NCBI RefSeq assembly: GCF_042926695.1
Contig: NZ_CP170642.1
Coordinates: 1,302,001-1,366,000 of the forward strand
Direction of reading: 5' to 3'
Origin: Lonepinella koalarum
Lineage (GTDB): Bacteria > Pseudomonadota > Gammaproteobacteria > Enterobacterales > Pasteurellaceae
DNA length: 64,000 nucleotides
The notes below the pieces were generated by a model that worked only from the letters and a program-made list of their open reading frames with translations, made no database searches and was not told where the DNA came from. Positions within the stretch are counted from its first letter, which is position 1. The number at the start of each line of letters is the position of its first letter. Positions 7,999 through 17,770 of the stretch are shown piece after piece. Made by a program: the position numbers and the translations under genes.

Positions 7999-8454
7999 AT
8001 GGCTTTTATTCTCAACATTCTTAATTTCGTTCTCGGTGGCTTTGCAGTAACATTAGGTTGGTTATTCGCCACGGTAATCAGTGCTGTGTTAATTATCACC
8101 TTGCCTTACACTCGTAGCTGTTGGGAAATTACCAAAATGTCGCTAGTACCTTTCGGCAATGATATTGTACATATTAAATATTTAGATCCCAATAATGCAG
8201 GAACAGATGTATTAGGCAAAATGCTCAATGTAGTGTGGTTTATTTTCTGCGGTTGGTGGCTTTGTTTAATGCACATTTTTGTGGGCATTGGACAATGCGT
8301 AACATTAGTTGGTATTCCAACTGGATTAGCCCATTTTAAACTTGCTCCGATTTCACTCTTTCCCGTAGGGCAACGTGTCGTATCCAAAGAAATGGCTGCT
8401 CTCGCTCGTCAACATGCTGCCGAAAAGGAATTTGAATTAAGACGTAACGCTTAA
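7999..8454 (+). CDS. yccF: YccF domain inner-membrane protein
   Basis: A 151-residue membrane protein with the YccF pattern: N-terminal NFVLGGFAVTLGW helix, the ITLPYTRSCWEITKMSLVPFG block near residues 34-54 and a second similar half, WFIFCGWWLCLMHIFVGIGQCVTLVGIPTGLAHFKLAPISLFPVGQ compressed near residues 75-118. The two halves look like an internal duplication, as known for the family. Its role is unknown. It is 17 bases upstream of yccS, probably in one transcript with it. Confidence 0.9.
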   Translation: MAFILNILNFVLGGFAVTLGWLFATVISAVLIITLPYTRSCWEITKMSLVPFGNDIVHIKYLDPNNAGTDVLGKMLNVVWFIFCGWWLCLMHIFVGIGQCVTLVGIPTGLAHFKLAPISLFPVGQRVVSKEMAALARQHAAEKEFELRRNA

Positions 8455-8471
8455 TAGGATAATGTTAGACA

Positions 8472-10637
8472 ATGTTGATTAAACTTAACAGCAAAATTAT
8501 CAGCGTATTACCGATTGCTATTGCCGTCAATATTGCTTGTGTACTCATTTGGTTATTAAATATTACCGATCAAAGTATGCCATTAATATTAGGGGTTATC
8601 GCTGCCAGTTTAGTGGATTTAGATCACCGTTTATCTGGACGGTTAAAAAATATTTTTTATACTGTTATTGCCTTTTCCATTTCGTCTTTAGTGACACAAT
8701 ATTTTCTCAATCAAGGCATTTGGTTTGTATTGGCAATGACTGCCATGACGTTTCTTTTCACCATGATTGGAGCAGTCGGACAACGTTACAGCACTATTGC
8801 CTTTGGTACCTTGGTTGTTTCGCTTTATACCACGCTCGCCTATTTGCCCGATACCCCTTGGTATATTAATCCGCTGATGATTTTATCAGGCACGCTGTTA
8901 TATAGCTTCATCACCGTCACCGTGCATTTATGTTTTCCGAACCGTCCGCTCCAAGAAAAAATCAGCCGTGCATTTGTCGCATTGGCGGATTATTTAGATG
9001 CCAAATCAGTATTTTTCGATCCTGATGATGTGGAACATCTTTCGCAAAAACAGTTGACCTTGGCAATGAAAAATAGCCAAGTCATCAATGTGTTTAACGA
9101 ATGTCGTACAGCATTATTTTATCGCATGCAAGATAATAACCGTTATTCTTATACCAGTAAAATGTGCCGTTATTATATGTCAGCACAGGATATTCACGAG
9201 AAAGCCAATTCAAGCCATTTTGACTATAAAACATTAGCAACCCAGCTGAAAAATTCCGATCTCATTTTTCGTATTCAACGTTTATTAGAATTACAAGCTC
9301 AAGCCTGTCGCGATATTGCTCAACAGTTACAAAAAAATCAGGATTTTCAACCGCACTTTCGTTTAGAACGTGCGATTTCAGGGATCAGTCAATCCTTTGA
9401 ACTTTACAGCCAACAACATAATGCAAGCCCCGAATTAGTACATATTAAAACCTTGCTAGATAATTTACGCAATATTCATTGCCAGTTGCAATCCTTATCC
9501 CAACCAATTCATGAACCTGAACAGCGAACTATTTACAGCGAAAATATTACAGGTTTAAGCAAAATTTTGCAACGTATCGGGCAACATTTTACCTTTCAAT
9601 CGCCCCTTTTTCGTCATGCTATGCGACTCTCTTTAGTGGTGTTAATTTGCTGTTCTTTAGTCGAATATTTTCATCTGCAAACGGACCGTGGCTACTGGAT
9701 TTTGCTGACTATTATTTTTGTCTGCCAACCCAATTATTCCGCCACCAAACTACGCTTAAAACAACGGATTATCGGCACCATTTTGGGGGTAATTGTCGGC
9801 TCATTACTGCCTTATATGACATCCACCCTTGAAGCCAAACTCGCCGTCGTGGTGATAGCGAGTACGCTGTTTTACTTTTTCCGCAGTAATAATTACAGCT
9901 ATTCTACCTTTTTTATCACCATTCAAGTATTAGCCAGCTTTGATATTATGGGCTTTGATATTTACGCTGCCCTATTACCACGCTTAATAGATACCTTAAT
10001 CGGCACCGCATTAGCTTGGTTTGCTGTGAGCTATTTATGGTCTGACTGGAAATATTTGCAATTAAACAACGTTATCAGCCAATTAATGAAAAGTAATGCT
10101 AACTATTTATTATATATTATCAGTCACTTACAATTTGGCAAAGGTGATGATCTGAAATACCGCATTGTTCGCCGTCATGCTCATGACAATGCTACCGTAT
10201 TAAGCACTATCATCAGTAATATGAATAATGAGCCGAAAAAATATACTCAACATTTGCAACAAGGCTTTGAATTATTGAAATTAAACACCGCACTTTTAGG
10301 CTATATTTCCGCTTTAGGGGCATATCGTGAGCAAATGCAAAAACTCACGCAAGATGTCTATTTTTTAAGTGAATTTTATCCTATTGCCAAGAAAATTATT
10401 GAATTATTAGACAAGATGACGACATTAAGTGCGGTGCAATTTGATGACCTTTTTCAGCCAATTAATATCAGTATTAAAAATAGCCTTGAACAAAATGATC
10501 TACTTAGTTCAGTGTTTAATATGCCGATGCAACAGCTTAATTTAATTGCTCAACTTTTGCCGCCACTTTATGCTGCCATACCACAAACGGCAACCCAGAC
10601 AATACAGGATAATAAACATGAAATCACCTCTACTTAA
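8472..10637 (+). CDS. yccS: YccS/FUSC-family inner-membrane protein
   Basis: A 721-residue integral membrane protein with two hydrophobic blocks, residues about 10-155 (helices such as IISVLPIAIAVNIACVLIWLL) and about 380-520 (LSLVVLICCSLVEYF, GYWILLTIIFVCQPNYSATKLRLKQR near 400-430), each followed by a large soluble domain. The PNYSATKxRxxQRxxGTxxG sequence is the FUSC (fusaric acid resistance-like) signature, and the overall form is that of YccS. Its transport substrate is unknown. The last 20 bases overlap the start of slt, and an uptake signal lies inside the 3' part. Confidence 0.9.
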   Translation: MLIKLNSKIISVLPIAIAVNIACVLIWLLNITDQSMPLILGVIAASLVDLDHRLSGRLKNIFYTVIAFSISSLVTQYFLNQGIWFVLAMTAMTFLFTMIGAVGQRYSTIAFGTLVVSLYTTLAYLPDTPWYINPLMILSGTLLYSFITVTVHLCFPNRPLQEKISRAFVALADYLDAKSVFFDPDDVEHLSQKQLTLAMKNSQVINVFNECRTALFYRMQDNNRYSYTSKMCRYYMSAQDIHEKANSSHFDYKTLATQLKNSDLIFRIQRLLELQAQACRDIAQQLQKNQDFQPHFRLERAISGISQSFELYSQQHNASPELVHIKTLLDNLRNIHCQLQSLSQPIHEPEQRTIYSENITGLSKILQRIGQHFTFQSPLFRHAMRLSLVVLICCSLVEYFHLQTDRGYWILLTIIFVCQPNYSATKLRLKQRIIGTILGVIVGSLLPYMTSTLEAKLAVVVIASTLFYFFRSNNYSYSTFFITIQVLASFDIMGFDIYAALLPRLIDTLIGTALAWFAVSYLWSDWKYLQLNNVISQLMKSNANYLLYIISHLQFGKGDDLKYRIVRRHAHDNATVLSTIISNMNNEPKKYTQHLQQGFELLKLNTALLGYISALGAYREQMQKLTQDVYFLSEFYPIAKKIIELLDKMTTLSAVQFDDLFQPINISIKNSLEQNDLLSSVFNMPMQQLNLIAQLLPPLYAAIPQTATQTIQDNKHEITST

Positions 10638-12645
10638 ACTTACTTTATTGAGCCTATTTTTCGCTTTACCTAGTGTTGCGAATACACCAGATTTACAGAA
10701 ACAACGTGAGATTTACCGCAAAATTAGCGAAATGTTGGCGATCTCACAAAGTCAGCCTACGCAACAGCTAGCCAACCAATTATTGCAACAAATTCCAAAT
10801 TATCCGCTGGTTTCCTATGCCGAATACCAGCTACTCAACGCCAACAAAAGCCAATTAAGCTTGCAGCAAATTGAAGATTATCAAGCGCATCAGCCTAACC
10901 CAAACTTTGCTAATCGACTTAAAATAGAATGGCTAAAACAACGTGTCACTCAGCAAGATTGGGCGACAATCACCACTAATTCAGCGAAATTACCGCAAGA
11001 TACCGCAACACAATGTATTGTATTACAAGCAGAGCAAGCTCAAACCGAACAGAAAGCCATTGACGAAAAAACACAGCAAAAAAACACCGCAGTTTTGCCA
11101 CAAGATAAACTAGAGCAACTCTGGCTCACGGGTAAAAGTTTACCAAGCCAATGTGATCCCTTACTTGCTCAATGGCAAGCTCAAGGCGGTTTAACGCCAG
11201 ATTTAGCTAAACAACGGGCTGTACTGGCATTTGAACAAGCTAATGGCAATTTGCTGAAACATTTACAACAGCAATCAACGGATAATACCAATAAACAATG
11301 GATGACAGGTTTATTCGCACTATTTAACAATCCTCTCAATTTAACCAATTACAACACCGATTTTGCAGTGGCAAAATTAACTAAAACTGATTCCCTAAAT
11401 CGCCGTATTTTATTGGCGATTATGCCGGCTTATATTAAAAAATTAAATGAAAATCAAATCGATCCCATTAAGCATTTTGCCGAATTAGAACAGTGGGCGA
11501 AAGATTTTCAACTCACGCAACATCAATTAACCGCATGGAAATTGCTTTATTTAGCCCAATTTTTTGATAGTGAAAATCCTGCCGTTCAACAATGGCGAGA
11601 TGAACAATTAACTCAATTAAAAGATGATAAACTCACTGAACGCCGTATTCGGTTAGCAATCCGAGAAAAAGCTAAATTCAAAAACTGGCTCGATTTACTT
11701 TCTGAACAAACTCAACAAAAAGAAGAATGGCAATACTGGATTGCTCAATCTGCACCGAAAACCAAAAAACAACAGATTTTAACCGCACTTTCTACTCAAC
11801 GTAGCTTTTATGCCATGTTAGCCGCCAAAGATCTGGGCGTGGTTTATCGGCCTAACATGCTTGACATTAAAACATCCGGCGTAGAAAACGCAGATAAAAA
11901 AACGGTAGAACAACGTTTTGCTCAGATTTTAGCTCGTATTACCGAATTACGTTATTTTAATGATGATGCCAATATGAATAGCGAATGGACGAATCTGTTA
12001 AAAGGCTTAACACAATCTGAGCAAATTGACCTAGCGGATTATGCGAATAAACAAAGCTGGTATGATCTCAGTATAGAAGCCACCATTCAAGCGAAAGCTT
12101 GGAGTTATTTGTCTTTACGTTTACCCAATGCTTACACAGAATGGTTTGATTTACATTTACAAGGCAAGCAAATTCGTCGCACATTTGCCATGGCAATCGC
12201 ACGCCAAGAAAGTGCTTTCAGACCTAAAGCCAGTTCCAGTGCCAATGCTCGGGGCTTGATGCAGTTATTGCCAAGTACGGCAAAACTTACCGCCCAACAG
12301 ACCCAACTGCCCTATAACAATGAACAACAACTGTTTGATCCGTTTTACAATATCATGCTAGGCACCGCTCATTTACAACAACTCTATGATAAATATGGAG
12401 ATAATCGTATTCTGATTGCCGCTGCTTATAATGCAGGGGCAAACCGAGTAGATCGTTGGCTAGCAAAAGCCAACGGCACGCTTACTATGGCAGAGTTTGT
12501 GGCATCGATTCCTTTTTATGAAACTAGGGGTTATGTACAAAATGTATTGGCTTACGACAGCTATTACCAGATTTTACAGCAACAACCACAATATTTATTT
12601 TCCCTAAAATTATTTACCAAAGCAGAGAAAGATCGTTTATACTAA
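10618..12645 (+). CDS. slt: Soluble lytic murein transglycosylase
   Basis: The 675-residue periplasmic enzyme cleaves the MurNAc-GlcNAc bond in peptidoglycan, forming 1,6-anhydroMurNAc ends. A signal peptide (MKSPLLKLTLLSLFFALPSVA) is followed by the long alpha-helical superhelix ring rich in Gln and Leu, then the catalytic SLT domain. Catalytic Glu531 lies in AIARQESAF, followed by ANARGLMQLLPSTA and, further on, IAAAYNAGANRV, the three SLT motifs. The chosen ATG at 10618 is preceded by AGGAT and gives a proper signal peptide; a start at 10546 would put a polar extension in front. It overlaps yccS by 20 bases, so translation is probably coupled. Confidence 0.94.
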   Translation: MKSPLLKLTLLSLFFALPSVANTPDLQKQREIYRKISEMLAISQSQPTQQLANQLLQQIPNYPLVSYAEYQLLNANKSQLSLQQIEDYQAHQPNPNFANRLKIEWLKQRVTQQDWATITTNSAKLPQDTATQCIVLQAEQAQTEQKAIDEKTQQKNTAVLPQDKLEQLWLTGKSLPSQCDPLLAQWQAQGGLTPDLAKQRAVLAFEQANGNLLKHLQQQSTDNTNKQWMTGLFALFNNPLNLTNYNTDFAVAKLTKTDSLNRRILLAIMPAYIKKLNENQIDPIKHFAELEQWAKDFQLTQHQLTAWKLLYLAQFFDSENPAVQQWRDEQLTQLKDDKLTERRIRLAIREKAKFKNWLDLLSEQTQQKEEWQYWIAQSAPKTKKQQILTALSTQRSFYAMLAAKDLGVVYRPNMLDIKTSGVENADKKTVEQRFAQILARITELRYFNDDANMNSEWTNLLKGLTQSEQIDLADYANKQSWYDLSIEATIQAKAWSYLSLRLPNAYTEWFDLHLQGKQIRRTFAMAIARQESAFRPKASSSANARGLMQLLPSTAKLTAQQTQLPYNNEQQLFDPFYNIMLGTAHLQQLYDKYGDNRILIAAAYNAGANRVDRWLAKANGTLTMAEFVASIPFYETRGYVQNVLAYDSYYQILQQQPQYLFSLKLFTKAEKDRLY

Positions 12646-12650
12646 TCTGC

Positions 12651-12664
12651 ACTAGTTTAATAGT
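12651..12664 (+). promoter_or_regulatory. Trp operator-like site before trpR
   Basis: ACTAGTTTAATAGT matches 12 of 14 positions of the symmetric TrpR operator core ACTAGTTAACTAGT and lies 14 bases before the trpR ATG. It suggests autorepression of trpR, as known in enteric bacteria. A TATACT just upstream could be the -10 box. Confidence 0.6.
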
Positions 12665-12677
12665 ATAGGAGTAAAGA

Positions 12678-12983
12678 ATGTATATTAGCCGTAATATGGA
12701 TCAATGGAACATATTTATCAAAACGCTGAAATCTGCTGTGGCACAAGGCAAGGAACAGGAATTTCTCACCTTATTACTCACCGCCGATGAACGCGACGCG
12801 GTGGGCTTACGCTTGCAAATCGTGGCTCAATTACTGGATAAAAATATCCCGCAACGAGAAATCCAACAAAATCTCAACACCAGTGCAGCCACGATCACAC
12901 GTGGTTCAAATATGTTAAAATTAATGGATCAAGATTTTTTAGACTGGGTGAAAGCACAAATTGATGAAAAAAATCCTGCGTAA
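12678..12983 (+). CDS. trpR: Trp operon repressor
   Basis: A 101-residue all-helical DNA-binding protein that represses tryptophan biosynthesis genes when bound to L-tryptophan. The core LLTADERDAVGLRLQIVAQLLDKNIPQREIQQNLNTSAATITRGSN (about residues 32-80, shown here only as a description of the helix-turn-helix region) has the TrpR spacing, including the QREIQ...SAATITRGSN recognition helix. Length fits the family. It sits between two peptidoglycan genes, as in Escherichia coli where slt-trpR is also adjacent, and its 3' end overlaps mtgA by 20 bases. Confidence 0.96.
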   Translation: MYISRNMDQWNIFIKTLKSAVAQGKEQEFLTLLLTADERDAVGLRLQIVAQLLDKNIPQREIQQNLNTSAATITRGSNMLKLMDQDFLDWVKAQIDEKNPA

Positions 12984-13728
12984 ATTATTTCCCTTAAAAA
13001 ACAACCGCACTAACCATCGTACTGCGGTAACATCATTGCCTTTATGTTTAAAAAAGTGCGGTGTTTTTTTATGGCGTTTTTTACTCGGTTTTCTGTTACT
13101 CACGCTGGTATTGCGATTCGTCCCGATTCCAATGTCTGCCTATATGATTCAACAAAAACTTGGACATTTTTTGCACCTTGATTTTGATTATGATATTCAG
13201 CACCACTGGGTCAGCCTTGATGAGATTTCGTCCAATATGCAATTAGCTGTGATCGCTGCCGAAGATCAACATTTTCCTAATCACTATGGTTTCGATCTAG
13301 ATGCTATTGAAAAAGCCTTTGATCATAACCAAACATCACAAAAAATTCGTGGTGCGTCCACTATTTCCCAACAAACCGCCAAAAACCTGTATTTATGGCA
13401 TGGACAAAGTTGGCTGCGTAAAGGCTTAGAAGTGCCAATCACCTTAACATTAGAAACCCTTTGGTCAAAAAAACGTATTTTAGAAGTGTATTTAAATATC
13501 GCTGAATTTGGTGATGGTATTTTTGGGGTGGAAGCTGCTAGTCAATATTATTTTAACAAGCCGGCGAAAAAATTAACCAAACAAGAAGCCGCGTTGTTAG
13601 CAGCGGTTTTGCCGAATCCAATCAGCTTTAACGTGCTAAAACCAGGACGAATAACTAAACGCAAACAAGCATGGATTTTACGCCAGATGGATTTGTTGGG
13701 TAAAGATTATTTGAAAAAATTGGGATAA
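12964..13728 (+). CDS. mtgA: Monofunctional peptidoglycan glycosyltransferase
   Basis: A 254-residue GT51 enzyme that polymerises glycan strands from lipid II at the inner membrane. A cytoplasmic basic N-terminus is followed by one transmembrane helix (about residues 36-56), then the GT51 domain: AAEDQHFPNHYGFD with catalytic Glu100, RGASTISQQTAKNLYLW, and KKRILEVYLNIAEFG carrying the second glutamate region. No penicillin-binding domain follows, which separates it from class A PBPs. I start it at the ATG at 12964; the preceding TTG is in frame. The start lies inside the end of trpR, so the two are likely coupled. An uptake signal lies in the 5' part and encodes part of KKCGVFLW. Confidence 0.95.
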   Translation: MKKILRKLFPLKNNRTNHRTAVTSLPLCLKKCGVFLWRFLLGFLLLTLVLRFVPIPMSAYMIQQKLGHFLHLDFDYDIQHHWVSLDEISSNMQLAVIAAEDQHFPNHYGFDLDAIEKAFDHNQTSQKIRGASTISQQTAKNLYLWHGQSWLRKGLEVPITLTLETLWSKKRILEVYLNIAEFGDGIFGVEAASQYYFNKPAKKLTKQEAALLAAVLPNPISFNVLKPGRITKRKQAWILRQMDLLGKDYLKKLG

Positions 13729-13895
13729 TATGTAGCAAATCAGACTTAATCTGACAAACCACTATGAACTGTTAATTTCTGTTTTAGTGCTTGAAATAAT
13801 CTTTCTATCCTCAGCGTTGTTTTTTCTATTTTTAACTCAAGATATGTTGTCTATTAAGCCAAAACATCCTAAAACCTATTCAGTTAACATTAAAA

Positions 13896-13961
13896 GGACT
13901 GATTCAGATACAATATCATTATCAGTCCGAAATAGGTGTCTAACTTTTTGGGTTCAAATCA
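13896..13961. other. Gap after mtgA: hairpin and possible insertion-sequence end
   Basis: The 277-base stretch 13729-14005 has no convincing gene. It holds a hairpin GGACTGAT ... ATCAGTCC (13896-13928, 17-base loop) and then, read on the minus strand, TGAACCCAAAAAGTTAGACA (about 13937-13956), which resembles the terminal inverted repeat of IS3-family (IS150 group) elements. No matching second end or transposase is visible, so at most this is a relic. Confidence 0.3.
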
Positions 13962-14005
13962 TGATGAATGTCACAATCAACTTATTTTATTTACCCATTT
14001 AACCG

Positions 14006-16915
14006 TTAAAATGTAAGTTCAGCTGTTAATTTAAAATTACGTCCCGGGGAATAAAAACGATTAATCCCTTTACCTGTTTCTTGATCAATCAAATTACTTG
14101 TGCCAAATGGCTTAATAGAACGAGCGAATTCCCAAGTAAGATATTTACGGTCTGTTAAATTGTACACACCTGCTTGCAAGGTAAGATTCTTAATTGGTTT
14201 AACATAACCGATTAAATCAACTAAGGTGTAATCATCGCTACGCCATTTTACGCTAGAATCTGATTTGCCTTCTTCTTTCCAGTACATATTGTAGGTGTCT
14301 TTCGATTTTTTAGCACTGGCGTGTGTCACATACAAATCAACTCCACACAGTTCTTCTGGATGTTGATAACCGACACCAATCACTGAAGTACGCGGTTGAA
14401 TCGCATTCATTGGCATATCGCCATCTACTCTACCTTTTTGGTAGGTGTATTTATAACTCAAGCTTAAACCTTGTAATCTTGGTAAAAAATACCCTACATT
14501 TAACTTAGAATGCATTTCAATCCCTGTGATTTTTGCATTATCTCGATTAATATTTTGATAATATTGATAAGCCACGGCTCTTGCCTGTCCTCCCACACTA
14601 TTGGTTTCATGCTTCGCACCTAGATATTTTAAATCAATGAAATTTTTATAGTCTGTACGGAATAGGCTAGTAGTAATAAAGCCGACATCACCAAAGAACG
14701 TTAAGGCAATTTCTTTATTTTTTGATTCTTCTGGTTTGAGATTCACATTCGGTAAAATAGAAAAATCAGGGTGTTTAAAGGTAAAATAAAGCTCATCATT
14801 AGTTGGCGCTCGAAAACCTTTGGCATATTTTAATTGTAATCTTATATAATCCGTTGGATTAATCCCTGTTTCTAACGCATAAGAATGTTTAGTATATTTT
14901 TTCGGTTTACTAAAATAATCAATGTTAGCTTGAATATTGTCTTTTTCTGCTGCCTCGTTAGCGGCTTTTTTCTTATTATATTCATCTACTGCGGCTGAAT
15001 ATTGTTGCCAATCATAATCATAGTCAGAATAACTTGGCATATTGCCTAAATTGGGATACGGATAATTAACGGGTACAAAACCTTTCACCATATCATCCGG
15101 TAATTTGGGATCCCGCTTAGGATTATAATCAGGCTTATAACGAATAGTGTCAAAACGATACCCTAGATTAAAATCAAGATATTGATTCACCACCAAATTA
15201 TCTACAAAATAAAAAGATTTATTGTTCATTTTGACGGGAATTAAGAAAGAATACAGCTCTTCTTTCGGGCAATTCAAAATGGCGTCGGCATAAGTGGTTG
15301 AACTTAAACCACATTCAGATGTTGGGATACGAGAAGCCCACCATTGTGCGTGATCACCACGATAGCCTGTTCTATTTGTCATGCTTTTTCTTACTCTACT
15401 GTAAGCACCACCATATTCAAAATTATTTTCTACGCCCCATAAATTAACTTGTTTAGTTAAGTCTAGATTTAGCTGTTTGGTATTGGTATCCAAATCACGT
15501 TGAGTATAAGTATCTTCTAAATAACCCGGGGCACTAGGCATCACAGCATAATAACCATATTGATCATATTTCGCAAATTTACCATCATCGGAATAAGAAT
15601 TTAAGGTGATCGTTTCCTGCGTATAAGGTTGATACCAACCATTCCATTTATAAACGGTCATTGGCTGACGACAATCAAAAATACTACAATCAAACCAAGT
15701 TTGATCCGTTCTTTTTAAATTAAAATACTGATTGTCATATTGTTGATTATTTGGACCAACAATATAATTACGATCATTAACATCATCGTATTTCAAATCA
15801 ATTGGCTTTCCTGCATAATCAACAATACTGCCATTTTTCACTTGCAAACCTGCTGGATTTTGCAAATCCTTACAATGACTTCCATCACAATAATCATCGG
15901 TTCTGGCGCTATTTTTAATTTTCTGTTCCGAGTAGGAAATTTTTAACGTGTCCCAGAAGGGGGTTGAACTGTAATTTTCATAGCTAAAACCATAATTTTT
16001 ACGTTTACTAGAATCATTGGTATGGCGTAGGGCATCTTCGATAGCATTAAGCGTGCTACCTTTTAAATTATAAGAAAAGTCATGTCCACGTGATCGATTT
16101 TCGTAATTATCATAAACAATCGTAAAACGGTTATTTTCACTAGGAGAGAATGAGAATTTAACTAAAGTACTCTCTTTCGTAATGGTATATGGATCGGCTT
16201 TTTCACGAATTTTAGTTTGAATCTCTTGCGCATATTTATAATCATAATTTTCTAATTCGTGTCCATGGCGTTTAGTATGAACCACAAGCAAATCAAACCA
16301 TTTATAACGCCCAGCAGCTGTAACGGAGTTTAACCCCTGATTATCCGCTGTACTATAACTGGTTTTATAACCTAAATGCCAGTCTTTTTCGGTAAGATAA
16401 TCACGAGCATCTTTGGTTTCAAACACAACTGAACCTCCCAATGCACCGCTTCCTACTCGAATTGAATCCGCCCCTTTTTGAATGGTCGCTTTTTTCAAGG
16501 TTTCAATTTCTACACTATTTCTGGTGTTATTAAAATTTCCATAACCTTCAAAAATCTCTTTAAATCCTTGAGAAGAAAGGGTTTCTGCTTGATGCAATCC
16601 GTCAACAACAATGGCGACACGATTTTCATCTACTCCACGAATAGCATAACCACTACTACCAAAACGTCCATTTTCTACCACACTTACGCCGGTCTCATAA
16701 CGGACTAAATCACGGCTGTCCTGCACTTGTTGTTTGCTCAGTTGGTTAGATGTTTTAACCGTCTGTCCAACTTTATTATCTTTGCTCTGACGTTGTTCGC
16801 CGTCCGTAGAAACAACTATTTTATCTAAATTCTCTACCGTCTCCGCTTGTCCATAAACAGGAAAACAATAGGCTAATACACAACTTGCAATCAAGGATTT
16901 TTTAAAAGACATCAT
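14006..16915 (-). CDS. hgbA: TonB-dependent haemoglobin/haem receptor, HgbA type
   Basis: A 969-residue outer-membrane receptor of the haemoglobin/transferrin/lactoferrin class. After the signal peptide (about residues 1-27, ending near VYGQA) comes a TonB-box-like ENLDKIVVS, the plug domain (RYETGVSVVENGRFGSSGYAIRG, DENRVAIVVDGLHQAET, FEGYGNFNNTRNSVEIE, GADSIRVGSGALGGSVVF) and a 22-strand barrel ending in the canonical C-terminal Phe (KLTAELTF). The plug motifs match HgbA of Actinobacillus and Haemophilus ducreyi. It would extract haem from haemoglobin using energy from TonB. The start ATGATG at 16915 follows GGAG; the ATG 15 bases upstream lacks a ribosome site. A Fur-like box precedes it. 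Confidence 0.9.
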   Translation of the reverse strand: MMSFKKSLIASCVLAYCFPVYGQAETVENLDKIVVSTDGEQRQSKDNKVGQTVKTSNQLSKQQVQDSRDLVRYETGVSVVENGRFGSSGYAIRGVDENRVAIVVDGLHQAETLSSQGFKEIFEGYGNFNNTRNSVEIETLKKATIQKGADSIRVGSGALGGSVVFETKDARDYLTEKDWHLGYKTSYSTADNQGLNSVTAAGRYKWFDLLVVHTKRHGHELENYDYKYAQEIQTKIREKADPYTITKESTLVKFSFSPSENNRFTIVYDNYENRSRGHDFSYNLKGSTLNAIEDALRHTNDSSKRKNYGFSYENYSSTPFWDTLKISYSEQKIKNSARTDDYCDGSHCKDLQNPAGLQVKNGSIVDYAGKPIDLKYDDVNDRNYIVGPNNQQYDNQYFNLKRTDQTWFDCSIFDCRQPMTVYKWNGWYQPYTQETITLNSYSDDGKFAKYDQYGYYAVMPSAPGYLEDTYTQRDLDTNTKQLNLDLTKQVNLWGVENNFEYGGAYSRVRKSMTNRTGYRGDHAQWWASRIPTSECGLSSTTYADAILNCPKEELYSFLIPVKMNNKSFYFVDNLVVNQYLDFNLGYRFDTIRYKPDYNPKRDPKLPDDMVKGFVPVNYPYPNLGNMPSYSDYDYDWQQYSAAVDEYNKKKAANEAAEKDNIQANIDYFSKPKKYTKHSYALETGINPTDYIRLQLKYAKGFRAPTNDELYFTFKHPDFSILPNVNLKPEESKNKEIALTFFGDVGFITTSLFRTDYKNFIDLKYLGAKHETNSVGGQARAVAYQYYQNINRDNAKITGIEMHSKLNVGYFLPRLQGLSLSYKYTYQKGRVDGDMPMNAIQPRTSVIGVGYQHPEELCGVDLYVTHASAKKSKDTYNMYWKEEGKSDSSVKWRSDDYTLVDLIGYVKPIKNLTLQAGVYNLTDRKYLTWEFARSIKPFGTSNLIDQETGKGINRFYSPGRNFKLTAELTF

Positions 16916-16955
16916 TGTCAAACTCTCCATGTAAATAAACGTAAAATCCGACGCA

Positions 16956-16974
16956 GATGATATTAATTATTATT
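16956..16974 (-). promoter_or_regulatory. Fur-box-like site upstream of hgbA
   Basis: GATGATATTAATTATTATT matches 14 of 19 positions of the Fur consensus GATAATGATAATCATTATC and lies about 40 bases before the chosen hgbA start. It suggests iron repression of the receptor. Confidence 0.4.
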
Positions 16975-17010
16975 TCTAATGTAAAGTACCTTTAAATAAA
17001 TTTTTACGAC

Positions 17011-17748
17011 CTACAAAATCTGTGCTAAAAACTGCTGTCCCCTTTCCGTTTTCGGTTGACGGAAAAATTCATCTGGGGCAGTTTGTTCAATAATCATACC
17101 TTGATCCATAAACACCACGGAATCAGCCACACGTTGAGCAAATCCCATTTCATGGGTAACACAAAGCATCGTAATACGTTCTTGCTCGGCAAGCTCTACC
17201 ATCACATCTAACACTTCTTTCACCATTTCAGGATCGAGGGCGGAAGTGGGTTCATCAAATAACATCACTTTTGGCGACATACAAAGGGATCTGGCAATCG
17301 CCACACGCTGCTGTTGTCCGCCGGATAATTGTCCCGGATATTTATAAGCCTGATCGGCAATTTTTACCCGTTCTAAGTATTTTAACGCTAAATCTATAGC
17401 GTCTTGCTTACGTTTTTTTAATACCCAAATTTGACCTAGGGTAAGATTCTCTAGCACAGTTAAATGGGGAAACAAATTAAAATGTTGAAACACCATACCA
17501 ACATTATGGCGAATTTGTTCTAAATGTTTGAGATTGTTATTTAACAATACGCCATTTACGGTTAATTCGCCGGTTTGATGATGTTCTAACCCATTAATAC
17601 AACGAATTAAAGTTGACTTACCCGATCCCGAAGGACCCGCGATCACAATTTTTTCGCCCTCAGTGACGGTTAAATTTACATTTTTGAGTACATGAAAATC
17701 ACCATACCACTTATTCACATCTTTTAATTGCACCATGACTTTAGACAC
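17011..17748 (-). CDS. aapP: Amino acid ABC transporter ATP-binding protein AapP
   Basis: The 245-residue ATPase of a polar amino acid importer. Walker A GPSGSGKST is at residues 38-46, the signature LSGGQQQR and Walker B VMLFDEPTSALDPE follow, and the switch histidine is in CVTHEMGFA. It is the last gene of the minus-strand run aapJ-aapQ-aapM-aapP, 22 bases after aapM. The family member is assigned from gene order and from the two large permeases; the ATPase alone would be indistinguishable from GlnQ. Confidence 0.9.
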   Translation of the reverse strand: MSKVMVQLKDVNKWYGDFHVLKNVNLTVTEGEKIVIAGPSGSGKSTLIRCINGLEHHQTGELTVNGVLLNNNLKHLEQIRHNVGMVFQHFNLFPHLTVLENLTLGQIWVLKKRKQDAIDLALKYLERVKIADQAYKYPGQLSGGQQQRVAIARSLCMSPKVMLFDEPTSALDPEMVKEVLDVMVELAEQERITMLCVTHEMGFAQRVADSVVFMDQGMIIEQTAPDEFFRQPKTERGQQFLAQIL

Positions 17749-17770
17749 AAATTCGCTCCTTATGCTTTAA

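Noticed and set aside
13787..14002. 71-codon ORF after mtgA
   Set aside because: No ribosome site or recognised domain; it runs through a hairpin and an insertion-sequence-end-like motif, so it looks like chance reading of intergenic DNA.
14006..16915. Transferrin-binding protein TbpA
   Set aside because: The same receptor superfamily, but the plug motifs (GYGNFNNTRN, GADSIRVGSGALGGSV) match HgbA-type haemoglobin receptors, and no tbpB-like lipoprotein gene is adjacent.
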